From Isoetes taiwanensis (Eukaryota > Streptophyta > Lycopodiopsida > Isoetales > Isoetaceae), in assembly GCA_021234155.1 (NCBI GenBank), contig JAJEKV010000085.1, forward strand, positions 2,368,896 through 2,432,895: a stretch of 64,000 nt of DNA, given 5' to 3'. The stretch's first letter is position 1. Every line of letters starts with the position of its first letter. A program made the position numbers and the translations under genes. The notes below the pieces were generated by a model. That model had not been told where the DNA came from and made no database searches. It saw only the letters and a list, made by a program, of their open reading frames with translations. Positions 11,206 to 23,164 of this stretch are shown here, one piece after another.

Positions 11206-13609
11206 CTGGCCTGCATAGAGGACAAGTTCGTCTTCAAGAGTGCTATCGAACATTTTGAATGAAGTCAAAAACTTTTTCCGTTCAGACTTAAACAGATTTA
11301 CTTGAGCCAAGAAGTCAGCATGAACAGGTCGATGATCTGAGAGTTTATATTCTGCACGTTGGTATGATATCTGCTCTAAACCATCTCCATACCAGAGGAT
11401 ACGATCACACCTGTTGAAAAACAATACACTTAAGAAAAAGAAGACTATGAGACCAAAATGTTTATATCAGAGAAGCTGAATCCAACCATGCTGGGGTGCG
11501 CCGCTTTTCTCCTGGCTTGGCCAGTTCTCCAGAATAACAATCTGAGTTTTTCTTGTCCCTCAGAAGAGAGATTCCCAGTCATCAGCTGCAATCAGTGCCC
11601 TTACTTCACTATCAGACAAACCTAGCCTTTAGTTCAAGTCTCCAAGCCATATTACACGGCTGCAATGGCAGGTTGAGAATCAGTGTTTAGAAATTTGAAA
11701 AAGAATATTGCATGTTCAAACACTTACTCGTGATCCAGTATGGTCTCTAGCAAGTTCCTTGCAACAGATATAGAAGATCGTGGAAAATATGTCCTGCGCA
11801 TGATCTCCATCACATCAGCATTTCTTCGAAGCTCATCACCTTCCTTCTCCCCAGATGTCAAATGTGTGCAAACAAAACAGAAACTCGTCTTGTAAAGCAT
11901 CATGCTCACAGATATTGATCCCCGTTACAAAGAAAAGGGAACTTAAGGGATGCGTGCTAGATAGTTATAACCTTTATCGTGTTAGATTACCTTGTTCCCA
12001 TAATACCCCATTAGGCCACAACCAACAGAAGAGACTTTCAGGTTACTGACATGCCGGGCGTAGCTCCTTTTAACCCAGACGGTGAGAAAAACTCCAACCA
12101 TTTGCTTGCTGACTATCCGAACATAACGGTTTCTTGACTGCATGCGACGACTGGCAAATTTGTAGACACTTGGAAAACCACCAGTGTCAAGTAGATCCTC
12201 TTTGCTAGGAGATTTCATAAGACTAAGATCTGAAGCACTGTGAGATTTTCTATGGCATGCATGGCGGGCATGTGGGTTGGGGAGCCTTTGATTTCTCCTA
12301 ATATCATTGTTGGTAACTGCAAGATTTCCCTTCTTAGTATGGCCATTCTCTTGTTGAATTGCACCAATGACTTGGGGAGGCTTCTCTGTTGAGGGGGATG
12401 TAGGGGCACTGTTAGATCTTCCAAAACCATTAAGTGTCCTGCGAATTAAACCCTCCCATTCTGTGGCTGGTCCTTCATCCTCTGCACCAATGATATTTCC
12501 AGGATTTAATGGTACAACTTCCTGAAACCTGCCAAAAGGAAGTTAGAAAGTAAGATGATGTGAGTTGGCCACAAACTTGATAATCAGACTATTATAAAAT
12601 TTTACATCAAAGTGGTGTGACAGACCCAATTATATAAACATCTGCAGGTTTCTTTGTGTCTAGCCATTCCGCCAAGTTCAAATCATCTGGAGGACATTTT
12701 CCAGCCACATTCCAAGTTCCAACCACCAATCTATGCAAATCACATGTGTTAGAAGACAACTACAATGTTGAAGAATGGAGTTGTTAGAAGACATACCGTA
12801 AGTTCTGAGTATCTTTGAATGCAGTTCTTAGTGTGTTTGGGTCTGATTTTCCTCTTAGTAAGCTTCCTCCTCGTAATTGCCTTGGTTGCCACCGTACACG
12901 AGCTGTAACAGGGCAGTCAGAATTGAGTGTAAGTGTGCTTCATTGCATGAGAAGATGCAAAACAACCTCCTTATTACCCAATATAAAGTTAGGTAACTGA
13001 CAAATGCATTTTAAATTTTGGGAACAATATTGTGATGTCTCTTTTATAAGTTTATAATGAAAATTCTCAATTTTAGAGAACTTCAACTCTAAACTATGGA
13101 AACGTCTATCACCTCCTCCCACAGCGATGGTTGGGTGACGAGGCGGTAGATGCTTGGCCATGCTAAGAGTTGACTGCCTAAGCTTAGGCCGATTATCTGC
13201 AAAAGAGGTCCATGTGTAACTAAGATTAAAATAACAATGCCAATGGTTTATGCTAGAAATAACTATTTTGTTTAGCTAGCTATCCTAATCTGCATACTAT
13301 GGGTCATGGCATATATGCTCCATTCTTTTCCCCTTCATGTAGTAATTTCATTCTTCAATGCAAGCTGCCTTGGTTGGAAATAAGCATACGCAGACATATG
13401 TACCTGGTATGTCCATGTCACTTTGGCTGTCTTCATCAGCACTAAAATCATCACGGCCAGCTTTGAGATTTAGAAATTTTTTCATTATTAGCCTTGGCCA
13501 AAATGCCTGTATTATGAACTCAGTTATTATGGGTTCTATTTTAGCAAATTTTCACCAAAAAAAATCTCGAAATAAGTACCTGAGAGCGTTTCCTGCCCCC
13601 CTTTGGCAT
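11206..13609 (-). pseudogene. Type I inositol-polyphosphate 5-phosphatase, multi-exon, disabled
   Basis: This family removes the 5-phosphate from soluble inositol polyphosphates in plant cells. Nine exons can be placed: 13580-13609 (ATG, MPKGGRKRSQ), 13404-13506 (FWPRLIMKKFLN), 13113-13196, 12797-12902, 12626-12730 (VVGTWNVAGK), 11991-12528 ([11 protein letters not shown] to MGYYGNK), 11728-11921 (SFCFVCTHLTSGEKEGDELRRN), 11487-11660 (RVIWLGDLN) and 11206-11410 (CDRILWYG, SDHRPV). Exon phases agree at most junctions. Lesions: the acceptor before the 11921 exon reads GG instead of AG; the Tyr codon after GDLN is TAA (11630-11632); a 2-bp gain follows DDWES; and about 25 residues, including the PTYKY-type substrate-binding motif, are missing before KNSDCYSGE. 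The C-terminal end beyond 11206 is unclear. Confidence 0.85.
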
Positions 13610-13619
13610 TGTGGACAGG

Positions 13620-16600
13620 ATATAGTTTATCTGCCAAGGAAAGAGTGCGCACCTTTCAGTTTACAGTAAGATACCTGCGACAGGATCACAAAATAGAAAA
13701 CCCTGTTTCCATTTCAGGATTCATGGGCTGTTGGATTATATTGGTTGTCCCTTCATGCAAGCCTGTAAGCTTGCTGGGGCAAAGAAAAAGTAATTGGTAA
13801 CCTGTGTAGGATCTTTCTGTCATCTATAACTGTGTGATCTGTGTCCCCTTCAGGATATTACTACCTATACACAGATGGGTCTACCAGGGTCTCATATAAA
13901 CCAGCTTCATCTTTGTTGTTTATCATTCCTTGTTGAGGTAGAAAACATACAATCAATATGTATTCTCAAGTTACCTTCTAGTATGGAGACCCTGGGTTTG
14001 ACTGATGAGGTGGTTGCAGGGGCCCAATATGGTCTTAAGAAATGTCTGCAGCTCCTGAACAAAGAGTGTCATCCAGTGTAAGAGAGTAGAAAAGCAAAGA
14101 AGCATGCTCTGGATCAATATGTGCCCCTTTCTAAAGCCTGTTCGAAAGAATAATCTCAAGCTGTAGAAGGGCAAACCTGAAATCTAGAATCTTCGAGCAC
14201 AACGGTATAACTTGCATGTCCAAATAAATGTAGATTCCAAGCGTTCATAGAAGCTGCAGTAACAAGCAACAAATTTCTTGAACTTTACAACATTTATGAC
14301 AGTAGAATGAGGCGGATCAAACAGGGTCTTCTTGAAACAAAGAAGGCACCAAGGTTATGAGGTGTCTTATAACAACTAGTCCCAAAAACGATAGACTAGA
14401 TTTTGCAAGCAGGAAGCTTCGAGCTTCAGCTAGTAGATGACAAAACTGGTAATACTAGCAGTTCCAGACATTTTCATAATGAGTAATAAACGGCACCAAT
14501 GCGGCTAAATTGTGTCGTCTCGGGAGCAGTTTCTGAAACAGCTAAAGGATGCTCTTCCAGTGCAGCGGGCTCAAACAAAAATGAAAAGAAAACAAAGTTT
14601 AAGAATGATAAATTCTGGGATCCCCAAAAACACGCCGAGCTCTCCACTCCTACACACGACAGTGATACTAATCATTGATGCAGAAACAAAGCTGCCTATG
14701 CAGGCATTAAAAAAAATATAAAAGGAAAGCGAAAGCGCCACAGCCACCTCGGAAAGACACAGCTTAATGGGCTGCTATTTGCGAAAGATTCTTTACTGTG
14801 TAATGCGGCGTTCCGTTTTAAATTACAGAAGCCATGTTCCATACCGTTATTGATGCCGGAATTGTTGCTGGAAAAGTAAGAATACTTTTGTCACCATGAC
14901 ATGAGAGATCTTGCGCAAGACCTGATTCTTTTGGATGTCTAAAAGTCGCGGTAATGATGTCATTATGCTTTGATCTGGCCAGATAAACATGCAACAGCGA
15001 ACTTAATGAAAATATCTAAAAACGGGAAAGATCAAACCAAATCTACCACTTGGACACGGCGGCCACTTAAGATTTTAACAGTGCAACAGTGTTTTTGAGC
15101 TCATTTCTGTCGTCAAGACGATGCAACTGGAAGAATAAAAAATGCGAACTGCTCCTGAAAAAGGCGTATTCTTCGTGTTGAAAACTTCCAAATGGCAAAA
15201 ACAAGTAGAAACCATAATGAAAAAGTTCTCCTTACCTGTGTATCAGAGAAAGGTCGCGAAAAGCAGGCATTCATGTGAGCATGGGCATGCCATTTCCGCC
15301 ATAGCCAACCTTGCAGAAGAATCTGGGCCGTGAAAACCGCGCGTGCGAGAGATCGGGACCACCTAAAGTGGCTGGGGAGATGGATCGACGCCGTTGGAGC
15401 CGCACGCGTGTCGGAGGGACAGGATTCGTCATGGTGAAATGTTCCCACTTTCTCCCACACCCTTGATTTCGGAAATAATATGGTTTCTGGATGACGTGGA
15501 GGCCGGAAATTGTGGGCCACATGGTCCCAAGGACCTTTAAAGGGCCCACGGCCTTGAGAAGCATTTCAAAGGACCTTTGTGGGTAAAAAAAAAAAAAAAG
15601 GACCATGGTGGTGGTGATGATCGAATGTTGAGATGTTGACATGTACCACTTGGCCACAGTCGGCCCACCCCCCCTCAATCATATTGGATCATTCCACTCC
15701 CCCCTTCCAGGCCATGGGATCCAACATGCTCAGCACATCTATATCGTGCAGCTATTTTATGCACCTACTGCTCTTCCCACTCTGCTCCATCTCCTCCCTC
15801 CCTGATCCCCATTAGGTCACCCTTATTTTCTCCCAGTTGTAGTTTTTAGACCATTCATATCACTGTTCACCATCGTGCTTGACCGAGGAATCGGTCTTCG
15901 CCAGTTTTCTCCTCTTTGTAATTTTCAATATGAAAGTTAATGCCACTATTGCAAACACTGCTTTTTATGCACATTATGAAATCTCTACTTGTACTTAAAA
16001 AACAAACCTTTCTTGGTCGTTGTTTTACTTCATCATTGTTAAACTAGCAGTTTTTGTCTTACCAATCTATCAATGATTAATGCTAGTGGTAATTGGTTAG
16101 CACTCGTATGATGTCTTTCTTCTTTTTTATTGTCTTGGCACACAATAAAAGTGTTTGAGCTTAGAGTTTAACCTAAGCTTCACAACCGAAAGAGTCTCCT
16201 AAAATATAAGGAAACTTAAGAGGAATCTACTTTTGCACATGGCTAAAAAAGCCCTACTTCCGAAAAACTATAATAATGAAACTAGAGCATACATGCAACC
16301 ATGCCATTAAGCTTAAGCTTGCAATGCATGCTTTCACCGGCTTACCTACTGTACAAATGTTCCACTTTAAGACGTGTTACTTTTTGAGCGCTAGTGACAT
16401 CCACCTAATAATGAACTTACATAAACAGGACGAGAATGTCTTTTCAAGCAAATTAATTATAAAAGGCAACCACAATCTTCCTTGTTGTTCTGTAGACCGA
16501 TAGGAATTATATACAAATTAGCCTCAAATGAAACTTATATTGCCCAACATAAATTTCAACAAAAGGGATTATTTTTGGAGATTTATGCACTTATTTAAAA

Positions 16601-16880
16601 CAATTAATTCCTTGATGGTCTATCCATGCGGTGCCAAAAGTCCCCCCAAAAGTACAAATTGAGAGGTTAATCTGCATAACTTCCAATAAAAGCATGCACT
16701 GGCATGTTGAATATGCCTTAATCTATTGCAGGTTCTTTAGATGCAGCTACATGCCCTAATGCAATTGAGCTTAATTCAATTAATTTTTATCGTCCTCAAA
16801 GACCAAAAATAGCCAATAGAACCCAATAAAAGAAACATAGTAGGTGTAAGATTAAGAAAAACCCAACCTTTTGAGGGAAG
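13620..16880. other. Upstream region of the phosphatase and intergenic DNA
   Basis: The first part may hold the promoter and 5' untranslated exons of the minus-strand phosphatase, but no splice-supported exon was identified. Open frames at 15113-15678 (minus) carry no domain I recognise. A weak copy of the LINE-tail motif (cgtcc..agacca..ccaatagaacccaa) lies near 16788-16830. Confidence 0.35.
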
Positions 16881-16894
16881 AATCCTTTTTTTTT

Positions 16895-17109
16895 TTCACG
16901 AAGAATGCAAACCTCAATATGTAGCAAAATAACAAGGGTTTCCAGAGGGATTTGATATGGATGTAAAAATAAGAATTCCTGAAACCATAGACTATATATC
17001 CCTAAAACAATTGAATGGGTTGTTTAAAAAAAAAACATAGATTCAAGATAAAAAATAATTACATTAGCTCACTGGGTACATTGGTCAAAGTAGTCTTATT
17101 AGGACATTG
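16895..17109 (+). repeat. Tandem repeat unit 1, first half (X1)
   Basis: This segment matches 18811-18988 closely (shared 'ggatttgatatggatgtaaa', 'catatatccctaaaacaatt', 'cactgggtacattgg'). It ends at the target site of the LTR-like insertion. Its continuation is at 18568. Confidence 0.75.
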
Positions 17110-18567
17110 TGACGTCCCCTACTCGTATACGATGCCCGCACCGTATACAAACAGGAGTTCATCCCCCGCACCAGCTCCACACTGATACAGGGCCCTCCAC
17201 ATATCACTGTGAACGCCTAGAGTCCACAGTGGGAAGAGTGAAGGGGTCATTTTACCCCGTCTCCCTCAGGGCCTACCTAGCTGCGGAAGCGTAAACATAC
17301 ACGTCAGTAACATAACATCATATATCCACCTCGAAGGATGGCACATCAACATCTGCATAGACAAAGATCAGCACAATACAAGGAAGTCCTACCCAAGGCT
17401 CAGACTCGGGGGATGACTTACAAGCTTGGGTCTCGAGTTCGATGCAAGGCAGAATCATAACAATGGATTGGCTGGCATAAGAACATGGCTTAGGGTTGTC
17501 CACTCCATCCGCCCCTCCCGTGCACACTTTGCGAGTAGGTTGAAAAGTGTTTCACGGGTGCATAGCCAAAGGGCTATTCTGGGTTACATCTCCCCAGGTC
17601 CGATGGGGCGGTGGGATCACTCCTCCGTGAGATCTACATGTTGACCCAGGGTGACTAGAGGGCCACCGCCCTTATTCGACTTAACCCACTGGAAGGTGAA
17701 CTCCACCCACGGGTGTCGAGGCCCATGCCTTACCCACACTCGGTGGCAAGCCATTAGACCTAGTCACTCACGATCCCGGTAGGCCCTTACACACCCGTAG
17801 GGATCGGGTCAAGGGTCGAGAACACGAACCTCATTCTAAGCCCGGTCTGGCCCCTTCACCCACAAACCGGTGGGGTTCTTGTACACAGGCCGAAATCTAG
17901 TAATGCACTAAGAGGGACTAGCTAGGGCATCATCTACTAAGCTTTAAGTCTCTACCCCCCTTCCCAATACAATGAGTCCACAGAATACATCCGTCCATCA
18001 TATCAACATAAGTAAATAAGAACTAATCTAATTCATAGAGTTAGGTTCTTTAGTTAGAGTCAATCTCGGGATCCGCTTGGCTACTAAGGGTGATTTAATA
18101 GGCTAAACCTCTCTTTTTGGTTCAAGTTTGGAACAAGGTTTAAGCTATTCAATCGACTAAATACTGCTCCCCTGGTTCACTCCCTCGGCGTCCATGTCTC
18201 TGATTACGCTTGAGATGCGAGTCGGAGGATGATCCGACAAAGGCCCCGAGGTGCACGCGGCATCGTGGGAGTTGGAATTGACTCCCACAGCGCGAACCGA
18301 CTTGGAAGGTCTGTGGGCGAAAAAGGGAATGTTAGGGTTTGATGCCTTATGTAGGCTATCAGTTAGGTTTAGGGTTTCCATGACCCTTGGTCTACCTTTA
18401 ATGGGTTAAAGGTCTAAAGGTGTCCGTTGCACCATTGCAAGTTGCCCCCTAGGGCATGCCCTTGCTTGGTATACATCGGCACACGCCGACGTCGATTTGT
18501 AGGCGTGTATGCGCCGTGTGATGCGATATCGTCTTGAGACCGTTATATCGCTTGACCGGGCGTCCAA
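17110..18567 (+). mobile_element. Solo LTR-like element, copy 2, with target duplication
   Basis: The element starts TGACGTCCCC and ends near GGGCGTCCAA. It is flanked by ACATTG on both sides (17104-17109 and 18568-18573; a 5-bp duplication within this). The uninterrupted sequence 'ggacattgagtta' at 19205 shows the empty site. It is colinear with 505-2110. A single 1.46 kb unit with a 5-bp duplication and no internal genes is what a solo LTR looks like. The 3' end does not give the usual CA, so the exact terminus is uncertain. Confidence 0.75.
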
Positions 18568-18988
18568 ACATTGAGTTATTTTGGCAGAGGTTCAAGCCCC
18601 CGTATTTCATATTCTAAAATCTTAGGCAAAGCCGTTGGATATTCCCTCAAAACCTTCGGCGAAATCGTATTTCATATTTCAAAATCATAGCCGCTTCCAA
18701 TCATAAATGACTATAAGCGAAATGAGAGGTGCCCAGAGGCCCAACATACGATATGGGTCGTAGGATCGATGAATTCGACAACTGTGGTAGTCCAGGGTGC
18801 ACTTCGTTTAGAATATGTAGCAAATAATAGGGGATTCCAGAAGGATTTGATATGGATGTAAAAATAACAATTCCTGAATCCATAGACCATATATCCCTAA
18901 AACAATTCAATGGATTGTTATAAAAAAAAATATAGATTCAAGATAAAAAATAATCACATTAACTCACTGGGTACATTGGTTATAGTAG
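18568..18988 (+). repeat. Tandem repeat, Y1 followed by X2
   Basis: Bases 18568-18810 (Y1) match 19201-19470 (Y2), sharing 'gaggttcaagcccc', 'catattctaaaatcttaggc' and 'gaggtgcccagaggcc'. Bases 18811-18988 (X2) match X1 at 16895. The locus is therefore an X-Y tandem duplication of about 430 bp, each copy later split by a different mobile element. Confidence 0.75.
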
Positions 18989-19195
18989 AAGAAGAAGAGA
19001 TTTTAGCGTCACGCCACAAGGCAGCGTCCTATCGGACATGTGACACTTTACAACACACCCAGATGGGTCCTGCCCCCACCACTTTACATTGCTGAAGTGG
19101 GTCCTTCCCCCACCAACTTTACATTGCATGGCCACTTTCACAATGAGGCGTTGAACCCGTGACCTTGGGTATGGCAGTTTAACGTCTTACCAGGC
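18989..19195 (-). mobile_element. tRNA-derived SINE, 207 bp
   Basis: Read on the minus strand, the insert begins with a tRNA-like head: an A-box-like 'ctggtaagacgtt' and a B box in 'cacgggttcaacgcc'. It ends in a (CTT)n tail (18989-18998 on the plus strand reads aagaagaaga). It is flanked by AGTAG on both sides (18984-18988 and 19196-19200), and the paralogous X1 sequence at 17085-17095 shows the empty site with one AGTAG. The body contains two diverged copies of a 'gggtcctKcccccacca' stretch. Confidence 0.75.
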
Positions 19196-19200
19196 AGTAG

Positions 19201-19470
19201 TCATATTAGGACATTGAGTTAGTTTGATAGAGGTTCAAGCCCCAGTATTTCATATTCTAAAATCTTAGGCAAAGCCGTATAGAGGTTCGTTATTCCCTCA
19301 AAACCATATGCGAAATCGTATTTCATATTTCAAAATCATAGGCGCCTCCAATCATAAATGACTATAAGCAAAATGAGAGGTGCCCAGAGGCCCCAACATA
19401 TGATCTGAGTCGTAGGATTGACGAATCCGATGACTGTGGTAGTCCAGGGTGCACCTAGTTTAGAATATGT
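19201..19470 (+). repeat. Tandem repeat unit, Y2
   Basis: This is the second copy of the Y half-unit (compare 18568-18810) and provides the empty-site sequence for the 17110 insertion. A related 'gtagtccaaggtgcacct' stretch occurs alone at 39435-39452, so Y is part of an interspersed family. Confidence 0.65.
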
Positions 19471-19500
19471 AGCCACCAAGCAAAATATAGTTGACTCTTT

Positions 19501-21144
19501 CTATAAAGGTGGCAACATATATGCAAGCTCTCTTCTTTCATTTGGATCTCTTGTCTTAGCAAGTTTTTCCTTTATCACAATACAACTATTGCACTTAGAA
19601 AAAGCTATTCTCTTGGCAATTTCAACCTCTGAATGGTTCTCTTTCCATCCATATAGAAAGGATGAGGGGGAGACGTGCTTCTCGGTCATCTCCATGATGG
19701 CAATATCGATCTCTTGGAGTATATCCTTCTTAGTCAATTCGGAAGGTAGCCTCCACATTTTGTCTGATGCCCTCACTTGTAATTTTTGAACAATGTGGCA
19801 TTTTGTCTCTGCATTTTCATCTATATGCATCGATAGGACAGCATTACCAGCCAATGTATGTGACCTCGGCTTCTTAGAGCCACAATTTCCATGTTCTGCA
19901 ATTCTATGCCCCTCCATGAAGAGCTTCCTCCATTTGTAAAAAGTAGACATGGGAATGTCATATGCTCTACGCCATGCTTTCACGCACACCTGCTTGTTAT
20001 TGAGCATTATATATTTCACTTTACCATTTTCAAAACAGAGGTCTAACATATTATATGCAAAGGTTGTGTGCTCCGAGCTTTTCATGTTCCACTAGAAAGT
20101 CCTCATCTCAGCTACCTTTTTGGTTGTGAAATTAGCACAAAATCTCCTCAGACAACACAATGAAGACCTGAAGTGGAGAATGCCATTAGCAGTGGCTTTC
20201 ATATCACATGTACTGAATTCTGGACGTGCTCTAGGTCTCTGGGTGACCATTTTATAAGGTTTTTTTGGGGCTATATTCACATCCTGCTTCTGACTATATG
20301 GCTCGATCTCCATATCCTTCTCCTTAACCGCTACCACTAGCCTGGACACAGGAACACCATTAACAAACACCGATGCTATTGGCCATCTAACAAGATCATG
20401 TATTTGTGGCATTTCCGCGCATGCTTGAGAAGGCATTGTAATTCTGGCAAGGAGAGGATACAGGGCCACAACAATTGCTCCTAATCATTCGTCACCCAAC
20501 CTCACGTCACCTATAGCATGATTTGGATCTGTAAAAATAATGACCCCAGATGTATAAGGCAAATTGTAGCATTCATGCAATAGAGTACATTGCTTCTCCA
20601 CAAGCTCGTCTCTCGAGATCGCCTGCATTGTTTTTGCCTCTTGATCTTCAAAGGCACCATTGTTTTGGCATTGCCAATTGATGCATTTAATCATAGAGGA
20701 GTACAAATAACATGTGTGGGTGGATTCATGATATGGTGTCTCAATTCTGTTCATTTTTGCACCACAAAAATAGCCCAAAACATAGTTCAAGATTGTGGTT
20801 TGTACACACAAAGCATTTATGATAGTGCGAAAATAAAATTCCCTCTCTTTGGCATGATAACTTTCTTGAGAATAGAACCTTTTGAATTTGCCACACAAGC
20901 CAAATGCCACAGAGGCCAAAATAATGTGGACTGCCAAAAAATAACCGGCCGCCAAAAAATAACCAAAAACACCAAAAAGAACTAAAATAGAGACTGCAGA
21001 AGAATAGATCTTGTGGATCGTAGCTTGTGGATCATAACCAAACAGATCTTGTGGATCATAGCCACCAAATAAAGATTGCCGGATCATAGCTTGCCGAATC
21101 ATGGGCAAAGCTTTTGCTATATGCAGTGCCGATTTTGTTTCCAT
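19501..21144 (-). pseudogene. Long ORF resembling the N-terminal part of DUF7869-type proteins, two in-frame stops
   Basis: One reading frame runs about 547 codons, from an ATG at 21144 to 19501, interrupted only by stops at 20485-20487 and 20092-20094. The C-terminal third has the pattern I know from N-terminal halves of DUF7869-domain proteins: VCVKAWRRAYDIPMSTFYKWRK, then EHGN.G.KKPRSHT, WRLPSELTKKDILQE, a SSFLYGWK box, and FSKCNSCIVIKEKLAKTRDPNERRE, where a CxxC pair precedes a charged helix. The part upstream of 20469 (CINWQCQNNGAFED and following) I do not recognise. The DUF7869 core itself is absent: the frame ends after LAYMLPPL at the edge of repeat Y2. Function is unknown; the family is often repeated in eukaryote genomes and may be mobile. 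Confidence 0.55.
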
Positions 21145-21177
21145 TGATTTTTGACCTTGTGAAAAGACCTAAACAGC

Positions 21178-21244
21178 TGGCCTAGTGGTAACACTCTTTG
21201 TTCTAGTAGACAAGTGTGGAGTTCGAAACCCTCCACTGCATACT
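21178..21244 (+). repeat. tRNA-like sequence (SINE head)
   Basis: The stretch has an A-box-like 'tggcctagtggtaacac' and a B-box-like 'gagttcgaaaccc' at tRNA-like spacing (about 40 bases). The LINE fragment that follows was inserted right behind it. Confidence 0.55.
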
Positions 21245-21251
21245 ATCTTGG

Positions 21252-22725
21252 AAAGAAGATGGGCTAGGATGTAAGCATTTGTTTATTCAAGCACAAGCTT
21301 TAGCGGCTAAGATGATCTGGAGAGCCATTCAAAACAATTCCCCATCCCCAGCTCAAAAACTGGTCAGATATTGGGTGCAAGAATCCTACCCTGTAGGCAG
21401 CCACAGTTTGAAACATCAACTACCAGACTCTGTATACTTCCAGTTTACCCCCTGCCCCAATACTTCTAATACCTTGAGAAGAATGTTTGAGGCTTGGAAC
21501 CTAGCTTCCCTGTGTTATAGACCTCCAATTATTGATGCTAAATCCAAAGATGTGAACTTCTTTTGGCATCCAGGTGCGGTTGACAGTGAAAATGAGTGTC
21601 TGGCATGTATGCATCCTCAAAAATATATGCAGTGGCATCAAGCAGGAATTGGACAAATTGGTGACCTTAAAGATGGAGTGAATGGATGGAAATCTTGGGA
21701 TGCAGTAGCCAAATTAACTAAAGGATCGAATCTGGACAGAAAAGATCTACAATGCAGTAATGGATAAAGTCAAGCAGTTTGAGGAATTGGCTAGTAGTTA
21801 CAGTCGATGGAATTTGAAGGGTAAAGAGATCTATTCAGTGAGAGAAATCTATAAGGCTTTAATTAACCATAAACCTTCCAGAGCAACCCTTCTATGGAAC
21901 TGTAGAGCGAAAACTTTAGCAGCAGTTTGTAAAAAAGGATGGAGAAGTTACACTGCAAATAAGATAAAGACATTCAGCTGGCTCATCATCCATCAAGGAT
22001 TAATGACTAACTTGAGAAGATCTAAATTTGATCCTTCTATCTCACAGATGTGCCCTATGGGATGTGGAAAGGTAGAATCTTCCAATCATGTTTTTCAATG
22101 CTTGGTTATTAGAGAATTCTGGAGTTGGACTGCTTAGATTAATAAGGGAACAATTGGTGAAGCTGGCCTCATAGAATTCTTGAATACAGATAATAGAATA
22201 TTAACCAGATCACTTTGCTATTGGACAGTACAGAAACACAGAAACAGAGTTGCAATTGAAAACAAGAATCCCAACATTATTTGGCTCAAACAAACTTTCT
22301 TAGCTGAGCTAGTAGACTCGGCTGTGGCTCATAGATCCCTGAAAGGGAAGAATTATGATAAAGGATGGACAGCCTTTGGTAGATTTCAGGGAATTTATGA
22401 ATGTTTTATTCTTAATCTAACTATCAATGATGATATTTTGCACAGATGCCATGAGGAGGCTGAATAGGTATGGAGTTTCGGATAGGGGATTGGGAGTAGG
22501 GTAGAAGCATAAAAAGGTGATTGAATTTTTTTGTATATTGATGTAGAAATTTGAACTGGGTTAAAGTGTTTGTAATGTACATTTTGAATTTTACATGGAG
22601 TTGCCTATCATTAATAAAGGCGGTTGACGTACAATATTCTCCATAATTATACCAAATCCTCCCGAAATCTTGTACTAGTTTCTCTATCAATAAAATCTAA
22701 ATATCTTGCCTGCGAAAAAAAAAAA
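21252..22725 (+). mobile_element. 5'-truncated L1-type LINE with poly(A) tail
   Basis: The frames at 21252-21767, 21760-22137 and 22180-22467 encode the C-terminal part of a plant L1-type ORF2. The signature is the zinc-binding reverse-transcriptase tail: KIKTFSWLIIHQGLMTN, then MCPMGCGKVESSNHVFQCLVIREFW (CxxxC..HxxxxC) near 22050-22125. The end has AATAAA-like signals and a poly(A) run at 22715-22726. ATCTTGG flanks the insert (21245-21251 and 22726-22732). The reverse-transcriptase catalytic core is absent. Confidence 0.8.
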
Positions 22726-22732
22726 ATCTTGG

Positions 22733-23160
22733 CGCACATTTTGAACTTTCCTCAATCGATCAAACATGGCTCTGGATTCTACCTCAAGGAAAACTTGCCC
22801 CGAATCGATTATAGCTGCTCCTAAATCGAATGCATTTCAAGAAACAAATGTATCTTGAAGAAATTGAAATCCCTTTCCTTCAAGCGATAATACAAATCCC
22901 TTCAAAGCGATAATACAAATCGGTTAATAATCTGATTTTTGTGCGGGATGTTGTATCCCCTTTTTGCGAGAATGGATCGATGTCTTAAAGCACCAGTTGA
23001 AGAAGAAACTATGGAAGAAGGATTGGACTCTCATGCAAGCACTTCCGAGGTCAAAGACATCGGTTTGATTTCAATCCTCCTGTTGATGAAGTTTCGGAAA
23101 GCACATTACAAGCGTGCAAAGAAAATTGAAACAGAGGGTTTGTAGGGGTGGATACATGAC
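22733..23160. other. Intergenic stretch without a recognised gene
   Basis: Contains a 23-bp tandem duplication near 22870-22920 ('agcgataatacaaatc' twice) and a short open frame (22939-23145) with no recognised domain. Confidence 0.4.
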
Positions 23161-23164
23161 AAAG

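Noticed and set aside
15113-15678. Two overlapping 135-codon minus-strand frames upstream of the phosphatase
   Set aside because: No recognisable domain and no splice sites linking them to the MPKGG exon. They may be untranslated leader or chance.
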